Source of the DNA: Leeuwenhoekiella marinoflava DSM 3653
GTDB lineage: Bacteria > Bacteroidota > Bacteroidia > Flavobacteriales > Flavobacteriaceae
Length of the DNA stretch: 64,000 nt
Assembly: GCF_900129005.1 (NCBI RefSeq)
Contig: NZ_FQUN01000004.1
Coordinates: 1 to 64,000, forward strand
Direction of reading: 5' to 3'
This document shows positions 7,976 to 15,724 of the stretch, piece after piece (the first letter of the stretch is position 1; every line of letters starts with the position of its first letter). The position numbers and the translations under genes were made by a program. A model generated the notes under the pieces. The model did not search any database and was not told the origin of the DNA. It saw only the letters and a program-made list of their open reading frames with translations.

Positions 7976-9814
7976 ATGAAAATACCTTTAAAAATACTGA
8001 TGCTGACAGTTACACTGGTGTCGGTTATGTTTTCTGCTTGTAAAAATGAAGAAAAAACAACGCAGAGCGATGAATTGGTAGCACGGGTAGATTGGACAGC
8101 AGTACAAGATTTTTATTTAGAAAACAGCAAAAAAACTTTAGCTTATTTAGATAGCCTGAATACCTCATCAGTCTCATCAGAAGCTGCTAAAATCTATTTT
8201 ATAGAAGCCCGTAAAGCGTTTAAAGAAGCAGAGCCGTATGCTTCCTACCTCAAACCCGAAGTAGGACATCAGGCAAACGGCCCGGCTTTGCCACGCTTGA
8301 CCGATGATACCCAGCGCGTATTGTTGCCCATTGGGCTTCAGAAGATTGAAGAATCTATTTATGAAGGTGGTGTATCTGAAAATAACTTTAAACGGGAAGT
8401 TGAACTGACTCGCGGTCTTGTTCAGGTATTGCACGACGCTATCGAGAAACGCGACCTTAATGAACAACGTTTTTTTATTGCTACACACCAGCAGTTGATG
8501 CGTATGGTAAGTTTTGGAATTACCGGTTTTGATACGCCCGTTAGCGGTTTGGGATTAGAGGAAACTAAGGCTTCTTTACAAAATTTGATAACTGTTTACG
8601 GTTTGAGTGTTCAGGAACTGGTGCAATCTAAGGATGCAGCTCTTGATAAAAAATTACAAAAGCAAGTGACTGAAGCGATCAATTTTATAGGTGATAATCC
8701 TAATTTTGAAACTTTTGACCGTTATACTTTTCTTAGGGAGTATTTTAACCCGGTAATGCGTAGTTGGGTCGCCATTCGCAAAGCTTCCGGTTTAGGGGAG
8801 CCGGTGTTGCATAAGCCCTTCAATTTTGATGCCCCCACCTTCTTTGAAGAAGATTCTTTTAATGTTGAATACTTCAGGGCGATTACCAATCGCAATCCTT
8901 CCGAAGCTAAAATTGCATTGGGCAAACGCTTGTTTTTTGATAAGAATTTATCTCAGGCTAAGGATATGGCTTGCGTGACCTGTCACAATCCGAAGTTGAC
9001 CTATACAGACGGACTCGTAACCAATCTGAATAACTCGGGTAATCCGTTAAAACGCAATTCACCTACCTTGATCAATGCTATTTTTCAACGTGGTTTTTTC
9101 TGGGATGGCAGAGCCGAAACTTTACTGGCGCAAATTTCTGGCGTGTTCACCAATAAGGAGGAATTCAACAGCAGTGTTCATGAATTTTCTGATGAGGTTC
9201 TGAAAGATTCTACATATTATGAGGCTTTTAAAGAAGTCTTTGGTACGCGCCGTAAATGGAGTAATGACGAAACCATAAAAGCGCTTTCGGCTTATATTTC
9301 TACGCTTAACGGTTTCAGTTCTAAATTTGATAAAAATATCAGAGGTGAAGTAGACACGTTCACAGCGTCTGAAAAACTGGGTATGAACTTGTTTATGGGA
9401 AAAGCTTTGTGCGCGACCTGTCACTTTATGCCCTTGACCAGCGGAACGGTGCCCCCATTTTTTACCGATACTGAAAAAGAAGTTATTGGAGTACCGGAGA
9501 CTGCAGCTAATAAACACCTTGATGATGATCTGGGTTTTTATTTTATGTATACTGAGCCTATACAATTGGGAATGTTTAAAACCCCTACGGTACGTAATGT
9601 GGCGCTTACCGCACCGTATATGCATAATGGCGTGTATCAAACTTTAGAAGAAGTCATCGATTTTTACAACAAAGGCGGTGGCGGTGGTCTGGGCTTTGAT
9701 TTACCGCATCAAACTCTGCCTTTTGATAATCTTGATTTAACCGATACCGAGCAAACAGCTCTGATAGATTTTTTAAAAAACCTTACAGATGTTCCTCAGG
9801 AAACCGAATATTAG
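7976..9814 (+). CDS. Di-haem cytochrome c peroxidase family lipoprotein with imelysin-like N-terminal region
   Basis: The open frame begins at 7937 but the ATG at 7976 (MKIPLKILMLTV) gives a proper signal peptide with lipobox FSAC and 612 residues; ATG 7955 is an alternative. The N-terminal ~260 residues are helical and resemble imelysin-type domains seen fused to such peroxidases. The C-terminal part is a CcpA/MauG-like di-haem domain: haem motifs CVTCH (about residue 333) and CATCH (about 479), with LGKRLFFDKNLS before the first and FKTPTVRNVALTAPYMHNGV, which carries the family's distal methionine region, after the second. It would reduce peroxide or oxidise a partner in the periplasm. It follows the PhoX-like lipoprotein gene. 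Confidence 0.92.
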   Translation: MKIPLKILMLTVTLVSVMFSACKNEEKTTQSDELVARVDWTAVQDFYLENSKKTLAYLDSLNTSSVSSEAAKIYFIEARKAFKEAEPYASYLKPEVGHQANGPALPRLTDDTQRVLLPIGLQKIEESIYEGGVSENNFKREVELTRGLVQVLHDAIEKRDLNEQRFFIATHQQLMRMVSFGITGFDTPVSGLGLEETKASLQNLITVYGLSVQELVQSKDAALDKKLQKQVTEAINFIGDNPNFETFDRYTFLREYFNPVMRSWVAIRKASGLGEPVLHKPFNFDAPTFFEEDSFNVEYFRAITNRNPSEAKIALGKRLFFDKNLSQAKDMACVTCHNPKLTYTDGLVTNLNNSGNPLKRNSPTLINAIFQRGFFWDGRAETLLAQISGVFTNKEEFNSSVHEFSDEVLKDSTYYEAFKEVFGTRRKWSNDETIKALSAYISTLNGFSSKFDKNIRGEVDTFTASEKLGMNLFMGKALCATCHFMPLTSGTVPPFFTDTEKEVIGVPETAANKHLDDDLGFYFMYTEPIQLGMFKTPTVRNVALTAPYMHNGVYQTLEEVIDFYNKGGGGGLGFDLPHQTLPFDNLDLTDTEQTALIDFLKNLTDVPQETEY

Positions 9815-9885
9815 CTTTCTTTAAAGCGCGTTTGAAGCTCATAAATATTTAAATCTCGGTGATTGCGTAAAATAGTTCAAATTTT

Positions 9886-9918
9886 AGCAGCAACTTAACA
9901 GGTTGCTGCTTTAACTTT
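9886..9918 (+). terminator. Weak terminator hairpin after the peroxidase gene
   Basis: agcagcaac / gttgctgct stem with a 7-base loop, then tttaacttt. The tail TAACTTTG at 9912-9919 also matches a Bacteroidota -7 promoter element for the next gene, though no -33 TTG sits at the right distance. Confidence 0.55.
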
Positions 9919-9927
9919 GTACCTGTT

Positions 9928-10296
9928 ATGAAAGCAGTTATCTATTCCATATTTATGTTTTTGTTCTTGCTCTTGGGAGCAGGGCAAACTTCTTATGGTT
10001 TTGCTACAGATAGTATTTCTTTACCGCAAGACAGTTCTAGACATATTGCGGTTTTTGAGCGCGCCAATGATAAAGCAGTTGCCGTAGAGCAACTCACGCT
10101 GGCAGAACCAGCGGTATCGGTTGATGCACAACAGCAACAAAACCAGACAGATCGTTTCCGTAATTTTAGCGGTTCTGGCTTACTGAATTACACGTTTGCA
10201 TCACCGATTGATACCAGCTATTTAGAGCAATCAGCGTTGATTACTGCGTCGTGTACCAGTCTGGTACTTATTTTTCCTTTTCATTTATTTCCGTAA
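9928..10296 (+). CDS. Hypothetical secreted or membrane protein (122 aa)
   Basis: Not recognised. An N-terminal hydrophobic signal segment (residues 4-25, IFMFLFLLLGAGQTSYG) is followed by a polar, glutamine-rich middle (VDAQQQQNQTDR) and a second hydrophobic stretch at the very C-terminus (ALITASCTSLVLIFPFHLF). It could be an exported protein or a two-span membrane protein. It begins 113 bases after the peroxidase stop and is followed 105 bases later by another small membrane protein. Confidence 0.55.
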   Translation: MKAVIYSIFMFLFLLLGAGQTSYGFATDSISLPQDSSRHIAVFERANDKAVAVEQLTLAEPAVSVDAQQQQNQTDRFRNFSGSGLLNYTFASPIDTSYLEQSALITASCTSLVLIFPFHLFP

Positions 10297-10401
10297 AGAA
10301 CATTCTTTTTTAGAACGCGCGTAGGCAGTCTGTTGATTTGTACTACGACTTTGTGATGCTCTGCATCCATTAAATTTTTAAAAACAGAATACCTTATTAT
10401 T

Positions 10402-10908
10402 ATGAAAATAGACATGATTGTGGTTTTCGCCTTTGTGGTGGGAATCGTAGCACTACCTTATATATTCTTTATCTTATTTGGATCAAGCAATACCAAAAAG
10501 ATCCATGCTAAATTTAAAGAGGAAGCCTCTAAAAATGATTTGTCTTTAGCGCAAAGCGAAACGTGGAACGGTCGCCAAATAGCGATTGATACTATTAAAA
10601 ATGTCTTGTTGTACGGTCGTATTGTACAGGATAAACTCATTTTTGAATACATAGATCTTGCTCAAATTAGTCAGGTGAACATCTTTGAAGATTCAAAAAC
10701 CAAGCGTATTGACGGTAAAGTGATAACGACTTTAGAAAATTTAGCTTTAACCTTTACTCCTCAAGGAAACGGAACTCCTGTAACACTTAATTTTTACGAT
10801 TCGCTTTTTGATGCGTCTCAAAACTTTGAACTCAAACGAGCTACACAGTGGAAAAATACCATTGCACAGCAACTCCATATTAAATCAGCTCATCATGTAG
10901 CTGCTTAA
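10402..10908 (+). CDS. Hypothetical membrane-anchored protein (168 aa)
   Basis: One N-terminal transmembrane helix (residues 5-27, IVVFAFVVGIVALPYIFFILFG) followed by a soluble, probably cytoplasmic domain of mixed alpha/beta character with conserved-looking YGRIVQDKLIFEYIDLAQI and VITTLENLALTFTPQG strands, reminiscent of a PH-like fold. Family not identified. A strong bidirectional terminator lies just after its stop, so it ends the rightward unit. Confidence 0.7.
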   Translation: MKIDMIVVFAFVVGIVALPYIFFILFGSSNTKKIHAKFKEEASKNDLSLAQSETWNGRQIAIDTIKNVLLYGRIVQDKLIFEYIDLAQISQVNIFEDSKTKRIDGKVITTLENLALTFTPQGNGTPVTLNFYDSLFDASQNFELKRATQWKNTIAQQLHIKSAHHVAA

Positions 10909-10930
10909 TGTGCCTTTTCCCCCTTATAGG

Positions 10931-10966
10931 CAAAAACCTCGGTCTTCTATGAAGCCGAGGTTTTTT
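10931..10966. terminator. Bidirectional terminator between convergent genes
   Basis: aaaaacctcgg / ccgaggtttttt stem with a 12-base loop and A-run on one side, T-run on the other; serves the small membrane protein gene and the convergent S9 peptidase gene. Confidence 0.9.
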
Positions 10967-11030
10967 ATTGGCACCGCCAAAGGGTTTTATATCCCGTCCC
11001 GCTATCGGGATGCCTCGAAATAATTTACTT
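10967..11030. repeat. Short copy of the dispersed palindromic element
   Basis: Begins attggcaccgccaaagggt and continues through cccgctatcggga and tgcctcgaaa to tttactt. It matches the outer parts of the longer copies at 14698 and 15063 but lacks their central GCCTGCC...GGCAGAC palindrome. Its last bases contain the stop codon of the S9 peptidase gene (TAA, read from 11027 to 11025). Confidence 0.8.
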
Positions 11031-13277
11031 CCCGTTATGAGTGAATAAATAATTAGTCAGTAACGTATATAAATGTCTGCGGGTATTTTCTCCTTCATAA
11101 ATACCGTGAGAACGGTTGGGGTAGGCCATCATCGTAAATTGTTTGTTGTGTTTGATGAGTTCGTTGACCAGGTATTCCATATTCTGATAATGTACGTTAT
11201 CATCACCAGTTCCGTGAACAACGAGCAGATTTCCTTCTAAATCTTTTGCATAAGTTGCAGGCGACCCTTCCCTAAAATCTTCTTTGTTTTCCTGTGGAAG
11301 TCCCATATAACGCTCCTGATAAATGTTATCATAAAACAGCTGATTGGCTACAGCAGCTACAGCCATTCCGGTTTGATAAAGTTCAGGATACCGAAACATC
11401 AGATTTAAAGTCATAGAGCCCCCGCCGCTCCAGCCCCAGACAGACACACGGTTTTCATCTAAGAAACTCCATTTTTTCAAAAGAGCTTTTGTCGCCATCG
11501 CCTGATCGCGAGAATTAATCACACCCACTTTGCGATAGATAGACTTACGCCAGTCGCTTCCTTTTAAAGAAGGCGTACCGCGGTTGTCCATATTGATAAT
11601 TACAAACCCATTTTGCGCTAAAAAGATATCGTACAAACCGATGAAATTATCAGTAGCCATTTGTCCCCAAGGCTCACCATATACGTGAAAAAGTACCGGG
11701 TATTCTTCAGAAGCATCAAAACCTGTTGGTTTGGTGATACGCCCTTCAACCACAATACCGTCTTCGGTCTCTACTTGAAAAAACTCAGTCTCCGGCATAG
11801 CCAAGGTAGATAGTTTATCCTTTAGCTTTTGATTAGTTATTAGGGTTTTAATGGTTTTGTGTTTCGGTAAACCAATCAAACGCGTTGTAGTCGGTGTAGT
11901 CACATCGGTGTGATTGTGAATAGCATATTTTCCGTTAGGAGCGATTTGATAGGTATTGATTCCTTCAAATGTTGACGGAGTCAAACGCTGGGGTTTTCCT
12001 TTTCCGCTTAGCGATGCTTTAAATAAATAGCGCTGTGCAGGGCTTTCAGGTGAAGCCGAAAAGAATACTTCTTTATCTGTTGCAGTATAAAAAGCCGCTA
12101 CATCATAAGCCCCGGGCGTCAACAAAGTCTTTTTACCATCTTTAAGCCGCACTTTATAAATGTGTCTCCACGCGTCATTCTCGGTCATTCTTAAAAAAGC
12201 CGACTGATCATCGGTAAGTAACAAGTCGTTTTTACCCCATTGATTGGCGGAAACATCGGGATAATCCAGATCAACCCAGGTATCTTCAGTTTCGGTATAC
12301 ACGTTTTTAATCACATCTGTAGAAGGCGTATAGGTAAAGATCTTAAGCGTATTTTGCTTGCGGTTTAATTGCTGAATCAACAACAAATCTTCATTAATCC
12401 ATTGCAGCGCAGGAATGTAATGTTGTACGGCATCTCCCGGAACAGCAATCCAATGGGTCTTTTGAGTTTCGGTATTTACAATACCTACTTTAGCTGAAGA
12501 CGGATCGTAACCGGTTTTAGGATACTGTAAGGGAATAGGCTTAGCATACACCGAATCTGTATTGTTTATCATATAAAAGGTGCCTATTTCTGAAGCATCC
12601 AGTTGCCAATACGCGATGTGCTTTCCGTCAGGATTCCAACGAAAGCCATCACGAGCCCCAAATTCTTCTTCATAAACCCAGTCAAAAGTTCCGTTGATGA
12701 TATCGCCGGTTCCGTCTGTGGTGAGCTGCGTTACTTCGCCGGTTTTGAAGTCTTCTTCGTATAAATTGAAGCCCGAAACATAAGCTACCTTTTTATTAGC
12801 ATCCGAAAACTTAGCAAACATCAGCGAAGAGGAGGGAAGGTCAGTTCCCAGTTGCTTCAGCTTTTTGGTATCCAAATCATAAACCCAGTAATCTCCTTTT
12901 GTATTAGAACGCCATACCCGACTGGTATTGGTAAAAATCAATACTTTGCTTTCATCCTTAGAAAGGCTGAAATCTGCTACACGTAAAGCTTGACTAGCTC
13001 CGGCAGGCGTAAGCGCATCAGCACTTAAAAAGACTTCCTGATCGTTAGATTTACTTTCATATTTGATCAATTGATCCTCTCCAGAATCCGTACGCTCTAT
13101 GGTTACAAAAGCCTCACCATCGTTAATCCAGCTGATGGAGCGGGCATTGTCACCATTAAATTCTGGTGAGTAAATGCGATCTAAAGTCAGTTTAGAAAGA
13201 TCTTGTTCCTGAGCAGTAGCAGTAAACCCTATCTGGGCTGCCACTAGTACAACGAATACGTGTTTTAAAATTCTCAT
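11025..13277 (-). CDS. S9 family prolyl peptidase, DPP-IV-like, secreted
   Basis: Dipeptidyl-peptidase IV type enzyme that removes X-Pro dipeptides from peptide N-termini in the periplasm. 750 residues; signal peptide ends around TATAQEQ (residue 23). The N-terminal part is the DPP-IV beta-propeller, including the family signature WVYEEEFGARDGFRW with the glutamate pair that binds the substrate amino terminus. The C-terminal alpha/beta-hydrolase carries the nucleophile Ser617 in GWSGGGSM, the aspartate in HGTGDDNVH and the histidine in RSHGIYEG. It starts three bases after the M24 peptidase stop, so the two proline-specific peptidases form one operon. Its stop codon lies inside a repeat element. 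Confidence 0.95.
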   Translation of the reverse strand: MRILKHVFVVLVAAQIGFTATAQEQDLSKLTLDRIYSPEFNGDNARSISWINDGEAFVTIERTDSGEDQLIKYESKSNDQEVFLSADALTPAGASQALRVADFSLSKDESKVLIFTNTSRVWRSNTKGDYWVYDLDTKKLKQLGTDLPSSSLMFAKFSDANKKVAYVSGFNLYEEDFKTGEVTQLTTDGTGDIINGTFDWVYEEEFGARDGFRWNPDGKHIAYWQLDASEIGTFYMINNTDSVYAKPIPLQYPKTGYDPSSAKVGIVNTETQKTHWIAVPGDAVQHYIPALQWINEDLLLIQQLNRKQNTLKIFTYTPSTDVIKNVYTETEDTWVDLDYPDVSANQWGKNDLLLTDDQSAFLRMTENDAWRHIYKVRLKDGKKTLLTPGAYDVAAFYTATDKEVFFSASPESPAQRYLFKASLSGKGKPQRLTPSTFEGINTYQIAPNGKYAIHNHTDVTTPTTTRLIGLPKHKTIKTLITNQKLKDKLSTLAMPETEFFQVETEDGIVVEGRITKPTGFDASEEYPVLFHVYGEPWGQMATDNFIGLYDIFLAQNGFVIINMDNRGTPSLKGSDWRKSIYRKVGVINSRDQAMATKALLKKWSFLDENRVSVWGWSGGGSMTLNLMFRYPELYQTGMAVAAVANQLFYDNIYQERYMGLPQENKEDFREGSPATYAKDLEGNLLVVHGTGDDNVHYQNMEYLVNELIKHNKQFTMMAYPNRSHGIYEGENTRRHLYTLLTNYLFTHNGK

Positions 13278-13280
13278 GAT

Positions 13281-14672
13281 TTAGTTGTTTCTTAATTTTT
13301 CGATAGCTGCTACGGTTTTCGCAAGTGGTTCTCCCAGGAGATCGCTGCCGTCTTTGGTGATCACAAAATCTTCTTCAACGCGGATACCGCCAAAGGTTTT
13401 GAACTTTTCAACTTCGTCGTAATTCACAAAATCCATATACTTATTTTGGGCTCTACGCTCGTCAATCAAAAACGGATTGAAATACAAGCCGGGTTCAACC
13501 GTAAGCACAAAATCTTCTTGTAGTTCCTTACCCAGACGCAAGGATTTTAAACCAAACTCGGTGCTTTTCTCAAGTTCTGGCGTGTAGCCTACATATTGCT
13601 CGCCCATATTTTCCATATCATGAATATCAAGCCCCATCATATGGCCCAATCCACACTGAAAGAACAAGGTGTGTGCTCCAGCCGCAACAGCATCGTCTGC
13701 ATTCCCTTTCATCAAGCCCAAATCAGTGAGCCCTTCTACTAACTTCTTAGAAGCTAAAAGGTGTACCTCTTTAAAACGAATACCGGGTTTTAGTGCAGCA
13801 ATCGCACTCTCGTGTGCGTTTAAAACAATGTTGTACACCTCTTTTTGAAGTGGTGTAAAGGTTTTGCCTGCAGGGAAGGTACGGGTCATATCACCCCCAT
13901 ACCCCATTTTATTATAAGCACCACTATCACATAAAACCAAATCACCTTCACTCAGTTTTGCTGTTGTCGCGTGGTTGTGTAAATATTGTCCATCTTTAGT
14001 CAAAATAATAGGGAAAGCGAGACCGCCACCGCCACTTACAGCAATACCATTTAAAGCACCGGCAACTTCCATTTCGGTCATTCCGGGTCTTGTATTTCTA
14101 ATAGCATACTCGTGCATTTTACGCGTGATGTTTACCGCTTCGTGCAGTTCTACTAATTCTTCAGCAGATTTGCGTTCGCGCTGTGCGACAACAGCTTTTA
14201 TCAGTTCAACAGATTTATTGGCTTCAACTTCCGCAAGCGGAATATTCAATAAATCACTTATAGCCATCTTTTGAGCTCCACGATAAGGAGGCAAGTAATG
14301 CACCTGTTGCCCTTTTTTTAACTGTGTTTTTAAATAAGAAGCAACCTGATCCAAAGGTTTTACGGTACTGAAGCCTGACTTTTCAGCAAAGCTTTCTAGT
14401 TTTTCCGGGGAGCCTATCCATACTTTTTCTTCTGGGGTAGCATTGTTTCCAAAAAGGATTTCTTCTCCGGTATCTATATTGATCAGAAAATACAAATCAG
14501 GGATATGATCAATCCCGGTATAATATAAAAAGCTGCTGTCTTGTTTGAATGGATACCAGTTGTCAGCATAGTTCATCGAACTTTCTCCGTTACCAGGTAA
14601 AAGTACGATGCCGCTTTTTAGGGTTTGTTTTAAGATATTTCGTCTGTTGACATATGTGTTTTTAGGGAACAT
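13281..14672 (-). CDS. M24 family Xaa-Pro aminopeptidase (aminopeptidase P)
   Basis: Removes the N-terminal residue ahead of proline. 463 residues with an N-terminal creatinase-like domain (YYTGIDHIPDLYFLI) and a C-terminal pita-bread domain. The five metal ligands are visible: Asp in CDSGAYN, Asp in GGDMTRTF, His in GLGHMMGLD, Glu in TVEPGLYF and Glu in GIRVEEDFV. There is no signal peptide, so it acts in the cytoplasm. It is the first gene of an operon with the secreted DPP-IV-like peptidase, a sensible pairing for stepwise use of proline-rich peptides. Confidence 0.95.
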   Translation of the reverse strand: MFPKNTYVNRRNILKQTLKSGIVLLPGNGESSMNYADNWYPFKQDSSFLYYTGIDHIPDLYFLINIDTGEEILFGNNATPEEKVWIGSPEKLESFAEKSGFSTVKPLDQVASYLKTQLKKGQQVHYLPPYRGAQKMAISDLLNIPLAEVEANKSVELIKAVVAQRERKSAEELVELHEAVNITRKMHEYAIRNTRPGMTEMEVAGALNGIAVSGGGGLAFPIILTKDGQYLHNHATTAKLSEGDLVLCDSGAYNKMGYGGDMTRTFPAGKTFTPLQKEVYNIVLNAHESAIAALKPGIRFKEVHLLASKKLVEGLTDLGLMKGNADDAVAAGAHTLFFQCGLGHMMGLDIHDMENMGEQYVGYTPELEKSTEFGLKSLRLGKELQEDFVLTVEPGLYFNPFLIDERRAQNKYMDFVNYDEVEKFKTFGGIRVEEDFVITKDGSDLLGEPLAKTVAAIEKLRNN

Positions 14673-14697
14673 AAAGATGTAAAAGTTTTAAAAATTT

Positions 14698-14830
14698 ATT
14701 GGCACCGCCAAAGGGTTTAATATTCCGTCCCGAGCTATCGGGATGCCTCGAAATTGAAAATTTGTTTCCAACGAATGCCTCGTGGGCCTGCCTTTGTCGG
14801 CAGACAGGCTTGCCCCGAGGTAGTTTACTT
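14698..14830. repeat. Full copy of the dispersed palindromic element
   Basis: 133 bases: attggcaccgccaaagggt, a cccgagctatcggga palindrome, tgcctcg, then gggcctgcctttgtcggcag with its inverted partner acaggct, ending cgaggtagtttactt. About 93% of it recurs at 15063-15193. A 108-residue frame running through it is not a gene. Confidence 0.9.
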
Positions 14831-14959
14831 CACCGGTTTGAAGATTTCTGTGAATTTAGAGCGCTAAAAACCGGGCATTGGCTGCTAAATTATCAAAATG
14901 CATCGGGACTGAATAAACAACTATTGCCCTATTGTATGCATTTATTAGCAGGTAAAAAC

Positions 14960-14988
14960 AAAAAGAGGCTGAAAGGGCCTCTTTTTAT
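14960..14988. terminator. Terminator hairpin left of the thioesterase gene
   Basis: aaaagaggc / gcctctttt stem with A-run and T-run on either side, usable by the leftward thioesterase transcript. It sits between the two repeat copies. Confidence 0.65.
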
Positions 14989-15005
14989 GCAAAATATAGC
15001 ACTTG

Positions 15006-15193
15006 ACTCGATAATCGAGAGGTAACTACTTTGAGGCTTGACTCGAAGTCAAAAGCTGTTTCATTGGCACCGCCAAAGGGTTTAATACCCCGTCCCGCTA
15101 TCGAGATGCCTCGAAATTGAAAATTTGTTTCTAACGAATGCCTCGTGGGCCTGCCTTTGTCGGCAGACAGGCTTGTCCCGAGGTAGTTTACTT
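15006..15193. repeat. Second full copy of the dispersed palindromic element with an ACTCGATAATCGAG box
   Basis: 15063-15193 repeats the copy at 14698 with a few substitutions. In front of it, actcgataatcgag at 15006-15019 is a perfect palindrome that recurs at 22326 and 60804, where it is joined to other pieces of the same element, so it is probably a modular part of the family. The stretch 14673-15225 holds no gene. Confidence 0.85.
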
Positions 15194-15225
15194 TATGCTT
15201 TATGGGCTTGTCTCCAAGTGAATTT

Positions 15226-15618
15226 TTAGGGGTTCTCCAGCCTGTTTTTTACGTATTCGATCTCTGTTTTGCCGTGGGGTTTGGCATTCCCGTTTTCATC
15301 TAGACCAACCATAACAATCTTATCGATGGTGATGATGGTTTCCCGAGTCATTTTGTTACGGACTTCACATTTCAACGTGATTGAAGCATTACCAAATTTT
15401 ACCGGTTCGAGACCTATTTCTACAATATCACCTTCGCGGGCACTGGCTTTAAAATCTATTTCACTGATATATTTAGTAACCGTACGTGGATTTTCTAATT
15501 GAATGATTGCATATAAAGCAGCTTCTTCGTCAATCCACTCTAAAAGCCGACCTCCAAAAAGGGAACGGTTGGGATTTAAGTCCTGTGGTTTGATCCATTT
15601 TCGGGTGTGAAAATTCAT
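15226..15618 (-). CDS. Acyl-CoA thioesterase, hotdog fold (YciA/BFIT-like)
   Basis: Hydrolyses acyl-CoA to free acid and CoA in the cytoplasm. 130 residues, the size of a single hotdog domain. The motif NRSLFGGRLLEWIDEEAALYA carries the hotdog helix with its usual N-x-x-G-x-x-x-G-G spacing (shortened here to NPNRSLFGGRLLEWIDEEA), followed by the strands IDFKASAREGDIVEIG and GNASITLKCEV typical of the YciA group. The natural acyl substrate cannot be read from the sequence. It stands alone between a repeat pair and sbcC. Confidence 0.88.
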   Translation of the reverse strand: MNFHTRKWIKPQDLNPNRSLFGGRLLEWIDEEAALYAIIQLENPRTVTKYISEIDFKASAREGDIVEIGLEPVKFGNASITLKCEVRNKMTRETIITIDKIVMVGLDENGNAKPHGKTEIEYVKNRLENP

Positions 15619-15724
15619 GGTATTTGTCTTTAAGATTTCTACTGCAAATTTAAGACTTATACCTCCTAAACGGTGCTAAACACAGCTAGTTTCCTTTATG
15701 ATTCGATAGAATTTTTAGATAGCA

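Noticed and set aside
9122-9640. 172-residue minus-strand frame
   Set aside because: Antisense shadow of the di-haem peroxidase gene, whose haem motifs are on the plus strand.
14699-15025. 108-residue plus-strand frame
   Set aside because: Runs through a copy of the dispersed palindromic element and a terminator; no start context and an implausible composition.
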